From Thiogranum longum (GTDB lineage: Bacteria; Pseudomonadota; Gammaproteobacteria; DSM-19610): a stretch of DNA of 64,000 nucleotides. Under the pieces are notes generated by a model. It did not search any database. It worked only from the letters and a program-made list of their open reading frames with translations, and was not told the DNA's origin. Made by a program: the position numbers and the translations under genes. Numbering within the stretch: position 1 is the stretch's first letter; each line of letters opens with the position of its first letter. Positions 17,169-24,247 of the stretch are shown here, piece after piece. Location of the stretch: positions 186,001 through 250,000 of the forward strand of contig NZ_SMFX01000001.1 in assembly GCF_004339085.1 (NCBI RefSeq), in the 5' to 3' direction.

Positions 17169-17959
17169 TTACACTGGGCCTCTTCGACCTGTCACTGGCA
17201 GCACTGCTGGTGGTGGCGCTGGCACTGAGTTCCCTGCGTATCTACCCGGAGATTGCCGGACAACTGACAATTGCCGCCATACGTACGGCTATCCAGCTCA
17301 CACTGATCGGGCTAGTGCTGAAAGTGCTGTTTGCCAACAGTCATATCGTGTGGGTCGCATTGCTTTCCCTGTTCATGCTCGCCGTGGCCGGCCGCGAAGT
17401 CATGGCACGGCAACACCGGCGTTTTACCGGTTGGTGGGGGTATGGCATCGGCGCGCTGTCGATGTTCATTTCGTCTTTCTCTGTGGCATTGTTTGCGCTC
17501 ATTATCGTGATTGGTAACCAGCCCTGGTACGAGCCGCAGTACGCGATACCCTTGTTGGGGATGTTGCTTGGCAACACCATGAACGGCATCGCCCTGGCAC
17601 TGGACCGCCTGACCAGCTCTGCCAGTGACCAGCGTGACGTGATCGAGGCGCGCTTGATGCTGGGCTACAGCCACCAGGAAGCGATTGCCGATATTCGGCA
17701 GCAGGTGTTTCGCACAGGACTGATACCCATAATCAACGCCATGGCCGCGGCAGGCATCGTCAGCCTGCCGGGTATGATGACCGGTCAGATACTCGCCGGC
17801 GCAGCACCGGTGGAAGCCGTTAAATACCAGATCATGATCATGTTTCTGATTTCAGGCGGGGCAGGGTTTGGCACTATGGCAGCAATGCACTTTGGTGTAC
17901 GGCGGTTGTTTGATGACCGTCTGCGCCTGCGACTTGACCGTCTGAGCAAGACTGACTGA
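17165..17959 (+). CDS. fetB: Iron export ABC transporter permease, FetB type
   Basis: A 264-residue inner-membrane permease with about seven hydrophobic segments. The conserved regions LTLIGLVLKVLF, LLGMLLGNTMNGIALALDR and GIVSLPGMMTGQILAGA are those of the YbbM/FetB family. It is coupled to fetA. The 3' end matters: a 14-base exact match to its last codons (17933-17946) recurs at 26750-26763 beyond the cassette array, where it encodes RLDRLSK in the same frame sense. Confidence 0.92.
   Translation: MITLGLFDLSLAALLVVALALSSLRIYPEIAGQLTIAAIRTAIQLTLIGLVLKVLFANSHIVWVALLSLFMLAVAGREVMARQHRRFTGWWGYGIGALSMFISSFSVALFALIIVIGNQPWYEPQYAIPLLGMLLGNTMNGIALALDRLTSSASDQRDVIEARLMLGYSHQEAIADIRQQVFRTGLIPIINAMAAAGIVSLPGMMTGQILAGAAPVEAVKYQIMIMFLISGGAGFGTMAAMHFGVRRLFDDRLRLRLDRLSKTD
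17933..17946 (+). repeat. Left copy of direct repeat flanking the cassette array
   Basis: CTTGACCGTCTGAG within the last codons of fetB. The right copy is at 26750-26763 in the same orientation, 8.8 kb away; 30 of 37 bases match over the wider stretch ending at the respective stop codons. Confidence 0.6.
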
Positions 17960-18069
17960 TCGGGGCAGATCCCTGGAGCGGTGTGATTCATCCGTATGCA
18001 TACTCGATAGCATCGTTATGTTTCATTCATTGATTCAATAATTTTAAAAGCTTCAGTAATGGTCGGCGC

Positions 18070-18147
18070 GTACAACTTGGCGACACAGCAAGCCCTTAGA
18101 ATTGAGCCGCGCTGATTTTTAGCGTCGGCTCGAATGACTGGTTATGC
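18070..18147 (-). other. attC site 1 (last of the array)
   Basis: Ends GTACAAC and GTTATGC. The inner stem pairs GAGCCGCGCT with AGCGTCGGCTC, with one unpaired base. It closes the DUF4160/DUF2442 cassette, whose stop lies two bases away. Confidence 0.75.
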
Positions 18148-18148
18148 G

Positions 18149-18412
18149 CTATTTTGCTTTTAGTGGGAAGCGTTCTGGGTGCTCTATCGTCTCAATGCCA
18201 ATATCGACATCCAGATCTGGCCAATATAAATGGCCGGGTGACACTTCTTCGACATTAAGTATTTTCCCAACTGGCACATCCTTAAACCAAGGGAAATCTT
18301 CGTATGACATGAAGAGTTCTTTGTTGCCACAAAGAATCCACACACCATGACTAGAAACGTTGGTGATTTCAGGTTGGGAAATGTTCTCGCCAAGCGTCTG
18401 TGAGCTCATCAT
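18149..18412 (-). CDS. DUF2442 family protein
   Basis: An 87-residue acidic protein with the DUF2442 pattern: HGVWILCGNKELFMSYEDFP, then VEEVSPGHLYWPDLDVDIGIE and a short tail. It is the second gene of a cassette pair with the DUF4160 gene and overlaps its 3' end. I chose the ATG at 18412 because GAGG lies six bases before it. DUF4160/DUF2442 pairs are common on cassettes and plasmids and behave like toxin-antitoxin modules by context; which partner would be the toxin is not settled. Confidence 0.85.
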   Translation of the reverse strand: MMSSQTLGENISQPEITNVSSHGVWILCGNKELFMSYEDFPWFKDVPVGKILNVEEVSPGHLYWPDLDVDIGIETIEHPERFPLKAK

Positions 18413-18608
18413 AATGTTCCTCAATCAACTGCTCGATTTGCCTCAATTGTACCCGAGAAAGATGGTGGTTTCTCGCTAGCTCAATTTCCGGTTCTAACCA
18501 ATACTTTACCTCTCCATCGCCACAGTAAACGTGGACGTGCATACGCGTTTCTTCTCGTGAGAAGAAGAAAAATCGATAGCCTCTTTCCCTAAATACTGTC
18601 GGACTCAT
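18369..18608 (-). CDS. DUF4160 family protein
   Basis: A 79-residue protein starting MSPTVFRERGYRFFFFSREE, followed by MHVHVYCGDGEVKYWLEPEI, the standard DUF4160 core with its paired histidines, and a helical C-terminus (QLIEEHYDELTDAWREHF). It is the first gene of the cassette and overlaps the DUF2442 gene by 44 bases. The start lies 16 bases from attC site 2. A small toxin-antitoxin-like role is inferred from the pairing. Confidence 0.87.
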   Translation of the reverse strand: MSPTVFRERGYRFFFFSREETRMHVHVYCGDGEVKYWLEPEIELARNHHLSRVQLRQIEQLIEEHYDELTDAWREHFPT

Positions 18609-18624
18609 ACTGCTCCTTCATGGC

Positions 18625-18699
18625 GCATAACGGCTTGCCTAAACCGACGCCGGAGTCGCGCCAGCGACGTAGGCGGTCGGTTTGAGGCAATGGTTATGT
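18625..18699 (-). other. attC site 2
   Basis: Ends GCATAAC and GTTATGT. The arm CCTAAACCGACGCC pairs with GGCGGTCGGTTTGAGG leaving two unpaired bases, the extrahelical bases expected of attC. Its inner sequence is identical to attC site 8 (23636-23710). Confidence 0.88.
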
Positions 18700-18745
18700 T
18701 GCAATATCACCATGTTCCCAGATTTTGTAATGATGCCAGAATAGA

Positions 18746-19393
18746 TCAAAGTAATTTTGACCATTGAAGCCATTTAAGAGACTTCTTCTTTCCACCATCA
18801 AGCAGATCTTCAACGAAGCCCTTTTCTCTTATTACATTAACGGCATTTTGAACAACATTCACATTCGCTAGATCGGGGTATTCTCTCCAGACGACATACT
18901 CACAAATTGCGTCTTTACCAGCATCTGGTGTTAACGCGTTAAATGGGATTGTTTCTATGTTTAAGGTATTTATGAGTTCCGTTGATATTTCAGGCGCACC
19001 TGATTCTGCTTGAATGCGCCGAAGCAATACTGTGGTCAATGCATGCTGATGACATTTCTTTTCATCTCCTGTCCATTTGCTTTGCCCCATCTTCCACCCT
19101 TCGTCGTAAGCTTTACGAGCAGCCTCGCGAAGTTTTGCGGCTTTTAGTTGGTTAGGATGCGTTTCAGCAGAACGTGGGCGTGCTTTAGAACCCTCATCGT
19201 CCAATACCCCCCTCTTTCTCAATTCGGCCTCGATTTTTTCGCGATCTGCGGCTCCGATATCCCCAGATTTCATAGAACGCAGGTAGAGAGACCAAAGTTG
19301 GTCATCTGTTTTTGATTCGGGCTTAACGCCTCGCACTACTGCGAATATAATGAACCCAACAACAATTAGAATAATTATCGCAACCGTTTCCAT
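18746..19393 (-). CDS. Cassette protein with N-terminal membrane anchor
   Basis: A 215-residue protein of unknown function. Residues 4-21 (VAIIILIVVGFIIFAVV) form one membrane helix; the rest is soluble, charged and mostly helical. A segment LWSLYLRSMKSGDIGAADRE may be a short signalling helix pair, and residues 80-110 are rich in Lys/Arg and Gly (EAARKAYDEGWKMGQSKW). No catalytic motif was recognised. It lies alone in its cassette between attC site 2 and the IS-interrupted attC site 3. Confidence 0.7.
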   Translation of the reverse strand: METVAIIILIVVGFIIFAVVRGVKPESKTDDQLWSLYLRSMKSGDIGAADREKIEAELRKRGVLDDEGSKARPRSAETHPNQLKAAKLREAARKAYDEGWKMGQSKWTGDEKKCHQHALTTVLLRRIQAESGAPEISTELINTLNIETIPFNALTPDAGKDAICEYVVWREYPDLANVNVVQNAVNVIREKGFVEDLLDGGKKKSLKWLQWSKLL

Positions 19394-19547
19394 TGAGAAT
19401 CCTCAGGTACTGAACCTTTGTATGACTGCAACATAGACATAATGGTTCTCGTCGGTAGCGCCGACCTCCGTCCCATATTCGCGGATTAGCAAAGCCAGAG
19501 CCATAATTGTGAGTCCCTAGACATCACAAACGAGATCGGAGGTCGAC

Positions 19548-20666
19548 ATGCCCAAATCTAGCACACTCTTCGTCGGAATGGATGTTCATAAGGAAACCAT
19601 CGATGTAGCTATCGCCACGAATCGTCTCAATGGCAAGGTCCGCCACTACGGGCAGATATACAACCGCATCGATGCCATCGATAAACTCGTGGCCAAACTC
19701 AAGCGTGAGGCCTCTACTCTGAAGTTCGTCTACGAGGCCGGTCCTTGCGGCTTCGGCCTCTACCGACACCTCACACGCAAGCAGCACCAGTGCGCGGTGG
19801 TTGCGCCCTCCCTCATTCCCAAAAAACCCGGTGACCGGGTCAAAACCGACCGTCGTGACGCCCTGCGCCTGGCTCAACTCTATCGAGCCGGGGATCTGGC
19901 ACCGGTCTACGTGCCCGATGTCGATGACGAGGCGATCCGTGATCTATCCCGTGCACGTGAGGACGCCATGCTCGATCAAAAAGCCGCCCGCCAACGCCTC
20001 AAGTCCTTTCTGCTACGTCATGCGATCCGATATGAAGGCCGGGCTGACTGGAACGAGGCTCATCTGCGCTGGCTCACCGAAGTCATCATGCCCACACCGG
20101 CGCAGCAAATCGTCTTCCAGGAATACGTCAACACCATTACCGAACGCACGCATCGTATCGAACGCCTGGAGCGTATGCTCAAAGAACACGTCAAAAACTG
20201 GCACTTCGCGCCGCTGGTCAGCGCACTTCAAGCCCTGCGTGGGGTGCGCTTTATCAATGCAGTCACCTTCATCGCTGAACTCGGCGATCTGACCCGATTC
20301 GATAATCCTCGCCAGCTGATGTGTTTTCTGGGACTGGTGCCGTCGCAATACTCCTCCGGTGAACGCATTCGGCTTGGACCCATTACCAAAAGCGGCAACC
20401 GGCATGCCAGACGTATTCTCATCGAGGCTGCCTGGGCGTATCGATACCAGGCCAAGGTCAGTCGTGAAATCCAGCTGCGCCAGGAAAACCTGCCAATCAG
20501 GATCCGTGAGATCGCCTGGAAGGCGCAAGTACGCCTCTGTGCCCGTTACCGCAAGCTTGTCGGGCGTGGCAAAAACAAAAACGTCGTCGTAACCGCCATC
20601 GCCCGTGAACTGGCAGCCTTCATTTGGGACATCGCACACCACGTACACCTAAAGCAGGTTCACTAG
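19548..20666 (+). CDS. IS110-family transposase
   Basis: A 372-residue DEDD transposase. The RuvC-like N-terminal part shows [15 protein letters not shown] (first Asp), [12 protein letters not shown] (Glu) and [10 protein letters not shown] (Asp pair). A coiled-coil linker follows, then the C-terminal domain with [20 protein letters not shown] and [15 protein letters not shown], which holds the catalytic serine of the family. It is intact. Such enzymes work with an element-encoded bridge RNA to choose their target. It reads against the cassette genes. Confidence 0.93.
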   Translation: MPKSSTLFVGMDVHKETIDVAIATNRLNGKVRHYGQIYNRIDAIDKLVAKLKREASTLKFVYEAGPCGFGLYRHLTRKQHQCAVVAPSLIPKKPGDRVKTDRRDALRLAQLYRAGDLAPVYVPDVDDEAIRDLSRAREDAMLDQKAARQRLKSFLLRHAIRYEGRADWNEAHLRWLTEVIMPTPAQQIVFQEYVNTITERTHRIERLERMLKEHVKNWHFAPLVSALQALRGVRFINAVTFIAELGDLTRFDNPRQLMCFLGLVPSQYSSGERIRLGPITKSGNRHARRILIEAAWAYRYQAKVSREIQLRQENLPIRIREIAWKAQVRLCARYRKLVGRGKNKNVVVTAIARELAAFIWDIAHHVHLKQVH

Positions 20667-20982
20667 CGAACCGTCAACTTATCAAACTGCGAGGTAATGT
20701 CTATTTTACAAACCTGACAACTGGACAACTCATCGGCGGTGGCACTGTCACGTTTCCGGAGAATCCTCGACGACGTTAAGAGACTGAAAAAAACGCTCGT
20801 ACCTAGACTGAGGCAGCTCCACGACGTATACAAGTAATGCGGTAATCAATCCGCGGATATCAGCAAGATCAACCGTCGCGATTACTGGCAGTGCCTCCTC
20901 TCATGCGTTGTCTTATAAAATCTAATCACGTCTTGGTGAGAGGCGGTGGCTGCATTTGTGCTACTTGACACTACGAACCATA
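20667..20982 (+). other. Long non-coding 3' end of the IS, possible bridge-RNA region
   Basis: No gene is visible in about 310 bases between the transposase stop and the attC remainder. In the IS1111 group the structured guide RNA is expected on this side. A short 7-base sequence ATGTCTA at 20697-20703 is complementary to TAGACAT at the left end (19434-19440). I could not fold the region by hand. Confidence 0.4.
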
Positions 20983-21055
20983 TCGGCCAGCACCAGCGGC
21001 CGAGCGTAAGCGAGGTCCGAGCCCCGAAGGGGCGCACTGGGTGCTGTGGTTATAC
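20983..21055 (-). other. attC site 3, split by the IS
   Basis: The body CAGCACCAGCGG...CACTGGGTGCTG is shared with attC sites 5 and 7, and the end is GTTATAC, complementary to GTATAAC of site 4. The other end (ACATA) lies beyond the insertion at 19431-19435. Confidence 0.8.
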
Positions 21056-21056
21056 G

Positions 21057-21530
21057 TCACAACAGCTTGCTGAGCTCTTCCGCAGATCGAGGAGTTAGCC
21101 TACGGACTCCACGCAGAGTTTGCTGGTCTAGCACTCCTTGCGACTTAAATTTCAGGGGTTTCGGCCCATCTGAACTTTCGAAATACAAGGCCTCAACAAT
21201 CTTCACCGGCACTTTAAGTGTCGGCCGAAATCTGTCCGGGTTTTTTGACCCAATCAAATGCTCATTTGCTTGATATAGCCCAAAATCTGTTTTGAACAGA
21301 TTCTCCGCTTCTGATTGACTACATAGCTTTGTGACAACAATCTTGCCCCCAAGGAAGAGCTGACCTTTTTTTACCGTTACAACAAATATGACATCACCTA
21401 TTCCAACGCCAGCTTTCCTGAACTGGTTACCAGCCGTATGATCTAGCGCTGTATAGCCGCGATTTGCATGGTCGGTTTCCAACTTCCATTGATCGTTAGT
21501 CCAGTACTGTGTGAAATATTTCGAGGCCAT
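21057..21530 (-). CDS. Cassette protein, possibly EVE/PUA-like
   Basis: A 157-residue soluble protein. The first half (MASKYFTQYWTNDQW, then FRKAGVGIGDVIFVVTVKKG and LFLGGKIVV) looks like the beta-rich lead-in of EVE/ASCH/PUA-like domains, where an aromatic and a GDxI(F/Y)-type turn occur; this is a weak resemblance. The second half contains RFRPTLKVPVKIVEALYFE and a basic tail (LRGVRRLTPRSAEELSKLL). Sole gene of its cassette; the stop is one base from the attC core. If EVE-like, it could read modified DNA or RNA bases; unproven. Confidence 0.68.
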   Translation of the reverse strand: MASKYFTQYWTNDQWKLETDHANRGYTALDHTAGNQFRKAGVGIGDVIFVVTVKKGQLFLGGKIVVTKLCSQSEAENLFKTDFGLYQANEHLIGSKNPDRFRPTLKVPVKIVEALYFESSDGPKPLKFKSQGVLDQQTLRGVRRLTPRSAEELSKLL

Positions 21531-21552
21531 AAAGAATCTCTACTCCTTTGTC

Positions 21553-21616
21553 GTATAACGATTAAGCCCAGCCGCAGCCAGCGAAGCTGGCCGTCGGCTG
21601 GGGCGCCTTGTTAGGC
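21553..21616 (-). other. attC site 4
   Basis: Ends GTATAAC and GTTAGGC. AGCCCAGCCG pairs with CGGCTGGGGC and an inner GCCAGC/GCTGGC stem lies between. 64 bases. Confidence 0.87.
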
Positions 21617-22126
21617 GCCACCAAAGGACACCATCGAAACCCCAATACTAATAATCCATATATCGAGGACCAAACCGAGCCAGCGCCAAACCGCGTTCTC
21701 TTCTGTTGCTGGAGTTACGACATAGCCCAGAAAAGTTTCTTTTCCTAGGCTAAAATGTCGTATCTCCAGGATGCCGAGAAATATCAGAGGGATCGCAATC
21801 CACTCAATGTCCAAGTTCTCTGGCAATAAGACCTTTGCAAGAAGCATGGCTGCTAGCATTCCAAGCCCTAACCACCACACGGTATTGCCAATAGTTCTAG
21901 CAACAGAATTTTTCCCGTCTGACACTTCCACAAACCAGTAGTAGCGGTTCAAGCTAGGACTAGAACTTCGAGTTAAGGGCTGAATCACCTCTCCTTCAGC
22001 AAGCATTTTTCTCAGCTCAGCAATCTCAAACTGGTTTAATTCGGCCGGCGCATTGCATTTACGGCATGAATGAGCCTCAGAATCATTCAATGCTCTGCAA
22101 ACATTGCAAACCCATTCATAATCCAT
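21611..22126 (-). CDS. Zinc-ribbon membrane protein (cassette)
   Basis: A 171-residue protein. Residues 1-30 hold two CxxC pairs (WVCNVCRALN, then SCRKCNAP), a zinc-ribbon of the RanBP2-like kind. Three or four hydrophobic segments follow (VWWLGLGMLAAMLLAKVLL, IEWIAIPLIFLGILEI, GLVLDIWIISIGVSMVSF). The stop codon TAA lies inside the core heptamer of attC site 4, so the recombination site supplies it. Function unknown; a cytoplasmic zinc finger tied to the membrane suggests nucleic-acid or protein sensing, as inference only. Confidence 0.75.
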   Translation of the reverse strand: MDYEWVCNVCRALNDSEAHSCRKCNAPAELNQFEIAELRKMLAEGEVIQPLTRSSSPSLNRYYWFVEVSDGKNSVARTIGNTVWWLGLGMLAAMLLAKVLLPENLDIEWIAIPLIFLGILEIRHFSLGKETFLGYVVTPATEENAVWRWLGLVLDIWIISIGVSMVSFGGA

Positions 22127-22135
22127 CCAATTAGC

Positions 22136-22213
22136 GCCTAACGTTGTGCACCAGCGGCGGCGCGTAAGCGCCGTCCGAGCCCCGACAGGGGCGACTGGGT
22201 GCGCGTGTTAGGT
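22136..22213 (-). other. attC site 5
   Basis: Ends GCCTAAC and GTTAGGT. Body GTGCACCAGCGGCGGCGC with matching right arm GACTGGGTGCGC. 78 bases. Confidence 0.9.
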
Positions 22214-22237
22214 ATAACCCACGATGCGTTTACGTGA

Positions 22238-22513
22238 TTAGTCGTCATTGTTTCTGATAGTTCGAATTAGTTCGTTTTGCAGATCAATAATTACACATTG
22301 GTTTAGCGATATCTGGGCGAGCCCAGAATTTATGCTCATTGCCATATAGACAAGCACGCCAAAGATGGCTATTAATATACCGATAAGCGAATTTCCTACA
22401 ATACTTGTGAAAAGTCCGCTAACTACAATAATTGCGCCGAGTATTGCAGCAACGTTGTTTTGTGCTTGAGCATCTCGTACTTCTTGATCGTGATGACTAT
22501 GCATTACGAACAT
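22238..22513 (-). CDS. Small two-helix membrane protein (cassette)
   Basis: A 91-residue protein; an ATG three codons in is an alternative start. A polar, His-rich N-terminus (MHSHHDQEVRDAQAQ) precedes two adjacent membrane helices (about residues 21-38 and 42-60) and a charged C-terminal helix ending in NNDD. No family recognised. It is the sole gene of its cassette; the array around it is AT-rich compared with the flanking chromosome. Confidence 0.68.
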   Translation of the reverse strand: MFVMHSHHDQEVRDAQAQNNVAAILGAIIVVSGLFTSIVGNSLIGILIAIFGVLVYMAMSINSGLAQISLNQCVIIDLQNELIRTIRNNDD

Positions 22514-22523
22514 CCTCTTAAAT

Positions 22524-22639
22524 ACCTAACGTTTAGTTAACCTGCATGTTTTACAACGTGGTTTTTTGTGGAATACTGAGCGAAGCGAACCACAAAAAGG
22601 CGCGTTGTAAAACATGTCAGGTTGAACTTATTGTTATGC
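22524..22639 (-). other. attC site 6 (long form)
   Basis: Ends ACCTAAC and GTTATGC. At 116 bases it is the longest site; the arm AACCTGCATGTTTTACAACG pairs with the right arm GTTGTAAAACATG, and an inner TTTTTGTGG...CCACAAAAA stem extends it, as in long-stem attC sites. Confidence 0.85.
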
Positions 22640-22643
22640 ATTA

Positions 22644-23045
22644 TTAACCATTGATGCCTAGCTCGTAGTATCCGTATTGAAAGAGCAAAACGAAACCGCT
22701 GAATGAAAGACCAAGCTTCAAGGAAAAAAAGACCAAGGTAGGCCAATTAATTTTTGATGGTGCTTCAAACTTACCCTCGAAATTCACTCCATGCTGTTTT
22801 TCCAACACCTTGTTGTATACCCCCCAAATTATGGAACCGAAAATATAATGCAACAAATCAGCAGCTAGTGCAGCGATAAAGAGTACCATTGGCTGTATTA
22901 ATTCTTCGGGTATTGCGAATCTTGCACCTTCTTGTGATTTGAATATCCAAATTATCGCAATTCCCGCGAATGATGCTTGCCTAGCAACATCGCTGGCTTT
23001 TCCGGAATATCCGTAGTACGCCTTTCTAACTTCTTTGAGATCCAT
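22644..23045 (-). CDS. Multi-pass membrane protein (cassette)
   Basis: A 133-residue protein with about three hydrophobic segments: ASFAGIAIIWIFK, LIQPMVLFIAALAADLLHYIFG and LVFFSLKLGLSFSGFVLLF. The N-terminal MDLKEVRKAYYGYSGKASDV is conserved-looking but not recognised. It starts four bases after the stop of the 49-residue basic protein gene, so the two form a small operon in one cassette. No known function. Confidence 0.75.
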   Translation of the reverse strand: MDLKEVRKAYYGYSGKASDVARQASFAGIAIIWIFKSQEGARFAIPEELIQPMVLFIAALAADLLHYIFGSIIWGVYNKVLEKQHGVNFEGKFEAPSKINWPTLVFFSLKLGLSFSGFVLLFQYGYYELGING

Positions 23046-23049
23046 AGTT

Positions 23050-23199
23050 CTATTTGCCCTTTTTTACAGGTCCTTTTGGGCCTGTACTTCCTGTGTTAGA
23101 ACTACGAACCTTTCCACCCGTAACCTTTTTGCTAATGGATTTACGCACAGTTTTGGTTGTTGTTCTTCCTTTTGAGCCTGAACCTGTCTTTTTGACCAT
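23050..23199 (-). CDS. 49-residue lysine-rich basic protein (cassette)
   Basis: A short gene hidden between attC site 7 and the membrane-protein gene. The protein begins MVKKTGSGSKGRTTTK and ends GPKGPVKKGK; it consists mainly of Lys, Arg, Thr, Ser and Gly with no acidic residue, and is probably disordered or nucleic-acid or membrane-surface binding. The ATG at 23199 is preceded by GGAG at seven bases. It lies four bases before the next gene, so cotranslation is expected. The composition resembles short histone-tail-like peptides; function unknown. Confidence 0.72.
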   Translation of the reverse strand: MVKKTGSGSKGRTTTKTVRKSISKKVTGGKVRSSNTGSTGPKGPVKKGK

Positions 23200-23221
23200 T
23201 TAGATCTCCATTTCATTTTGT

Positions 23222-23299
23222 GCATAACGTTGCGCACCAGCGGCCGCGTGTTAACGCGGTCCGAGTCGCGAAGCGACGAACTGGGTGTGCTGGTTATGT
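23222..23299 (-). other. attC site 7
   Basis: Ends GCATAAC and GTTATGT. Body GCGCACCAGCGGCCGCG, with right arm CGAACTGGGTGTGC; closely related to sites 3 and 5. 78 bases. Confidence 0.9.
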
Positions 23300-23330
23300 T
23301 GCGATACTACACTACAGTTCATGCGATAAC

Positions 23331-23606
23331 CTATTTTGACTTTTCACTTTCTACCCATTCACGCACTTGTTTGTTCACTTGGTATTTTTTATCTTCGGTT
23401 AACCAATTAAGCCTTTCCCATTCTTCAGGTGTTAGACCGGAACCTTCAGTTGCTTTTTTGAATAGCCCTTCTAGCTCATCCTGCTTATCGTAAGTTGGAA
23501 CAAAATCGAGCTCTTCAACCCTCCCATCTTCCAACCAATATGCCATGACTGACAACAGTATAAGGGTGGCCACAAAATACAGCGCATACCGAAATATTTT
23601 AGCCAT
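23331..23606 (-). CDS. Small single-helix membrane protein (cassette)
   Basis: A 91-residue protein. Residues about 5-25 (FRYALYFVATLILLSVMAYWL) form a membrane helix with a basic N-terminus, so the acidic remainder (FVPTYDKQDELEGLFKKA, then GLTPEEWERLNWLTEDKKYQ) probably faces the periplasm. No family recognised. Sole gene of its cassette between attC sites 7 and 8. Confidence 0.7.
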   Translation of the reverse strand: MAKIFRYALYFVATLILLSVMAYWLEDGRVEELDFVPTYDKQDELEGLFKKATEGSGLTPEEWERLNWLTEDKKYQVNKQVREWVESEKSK

Positions 23607-23635
23607 AAATATTTGTAACAGTTATCTCAATAGCA

Positions 23636-23710
23636 ACATAACGGCTTGCCTAAACCGACGCCGGAGTCGCGCCAGCGACGTAGGCGGTCGGTTTGAGGCA
23701 ATGGTTAGGC
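23636..23710 (-). other. attC site 8
   Basis: Ends ACATAAC and GTTAGGC. The inner 65 or so bases are identical to attC site 2; only the core heptamers differ, so the same attC type follows two unrelated genes. Confidence 0.9.
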
Positions 23711-23714
23711 GTCA

Positions 23715-24125
23715 TTACCTCTCCGCCTTGTATTTCTTGGCGACGCCTACGCATACATCTACACATTCATTGCAAATATGTGCAAGTTTGTATTTGGCTT
23801 CGATCAAACATTCAACTTCCTCTTTCGTCTTTTGACAGAAAGAACAAGTAGGAACAACCGGTCCCATTTCTTCAACGCCAACTGGCTCATCACCTAATTC
23901 AGAATCAATACACTCAATCGTAATAAGATCGCTTACTTCTACAGCCTCTTTAAGCCATGTATATTGAGTATAAGCATTATCATCAGACAGATAACCCCAT
24001 GCAGATAATTCAGCAGCGTCACCATTCTGGCAATAACCACCAACTGTAACCTGCATATGATTAAGCCCCTCGGGATGTATAACAACGGGGGTCTTATTGT
24101 TGTATGTGACTTTGAACGACTTCAT
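23715..24125 (-). CDS. Cassette protein with ClpX-type C4 zinc finger
   Basis: A 136-residue protein. The C-terminal 45 residues read CSFCQKTKEEVECLI ... HICNECVDVC, matching the C4 zinc-binding domain of ClpX (PF06689 pattern CxxC...CxxCxxxC). In ClpX this domain dimerises and docks adaptors and substrates. The N-terminal 85 residues (starting MKSFKVTYNNKTPVVIHPEG) look beta-rich and are not recognised; there is no AAA domain. It may act as an adaptor or decoy for the Clp protease or may be a free-standing sensor; both are inference. The stop lies four bases from attC site 8. Confidence 0.78.
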   Translation of the reverse strand: MKSFKVTYNNKTPVVIHPEGLNHMQVTVGGYCQNGDAAELSAWGYLSDDNAYTQYTWLKEAVEVSDLITIECIDSELGDEPVGVEEMGPVVPTCSFCQKTKEEVECLIEAKYKLAHICNECVDVCVGVAKKYKAER

Positions 24126-24142
24126 TTATACCTCTTGATTAC

Positions 24143-24247
24143 GCCTAACGTCTAGTTAAGCCGCCGCGTGCGGGGCAAAAAAACTACGCCGACCCCTGGC
24201 GGGGAGCACCCAAGCCCGATGCGGTCGGCTTCAACGCGTTGTTGCAC
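24143..24247 (-). other. attC site 9
   Basis: Ends GCCTAAC and GTTGCAC. Arms TTAAGCCG and CGGCTTCAA pair around a long variable middle. The transposase gene reads into this site and finds its stop there. Confidence 0.75.

Larger units (their letters stand above)
19435..20984 (+). mobile_element. IS110-family element, IS1111 type, inserted in an attC site
   Basis: About 1.55 kb. The left flank ends GCAACATA, the beginning of an attC core; the right flank resumes with GGCCAGCACCAGCGG, the attC body found in sites 5 and 7. Sub-terminal inverted repeats ATGGTTC (19442-19448) and GAACCAT (20975-20981) lie seven and three bases from these ends, the placement known for the IS1111 group. About 310 non-coding bases follow the transposase. 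Members of the IS1111 group that target attC sites are known, which fits. The exact ends are uncertain by several bases. Confidence 0.72.
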
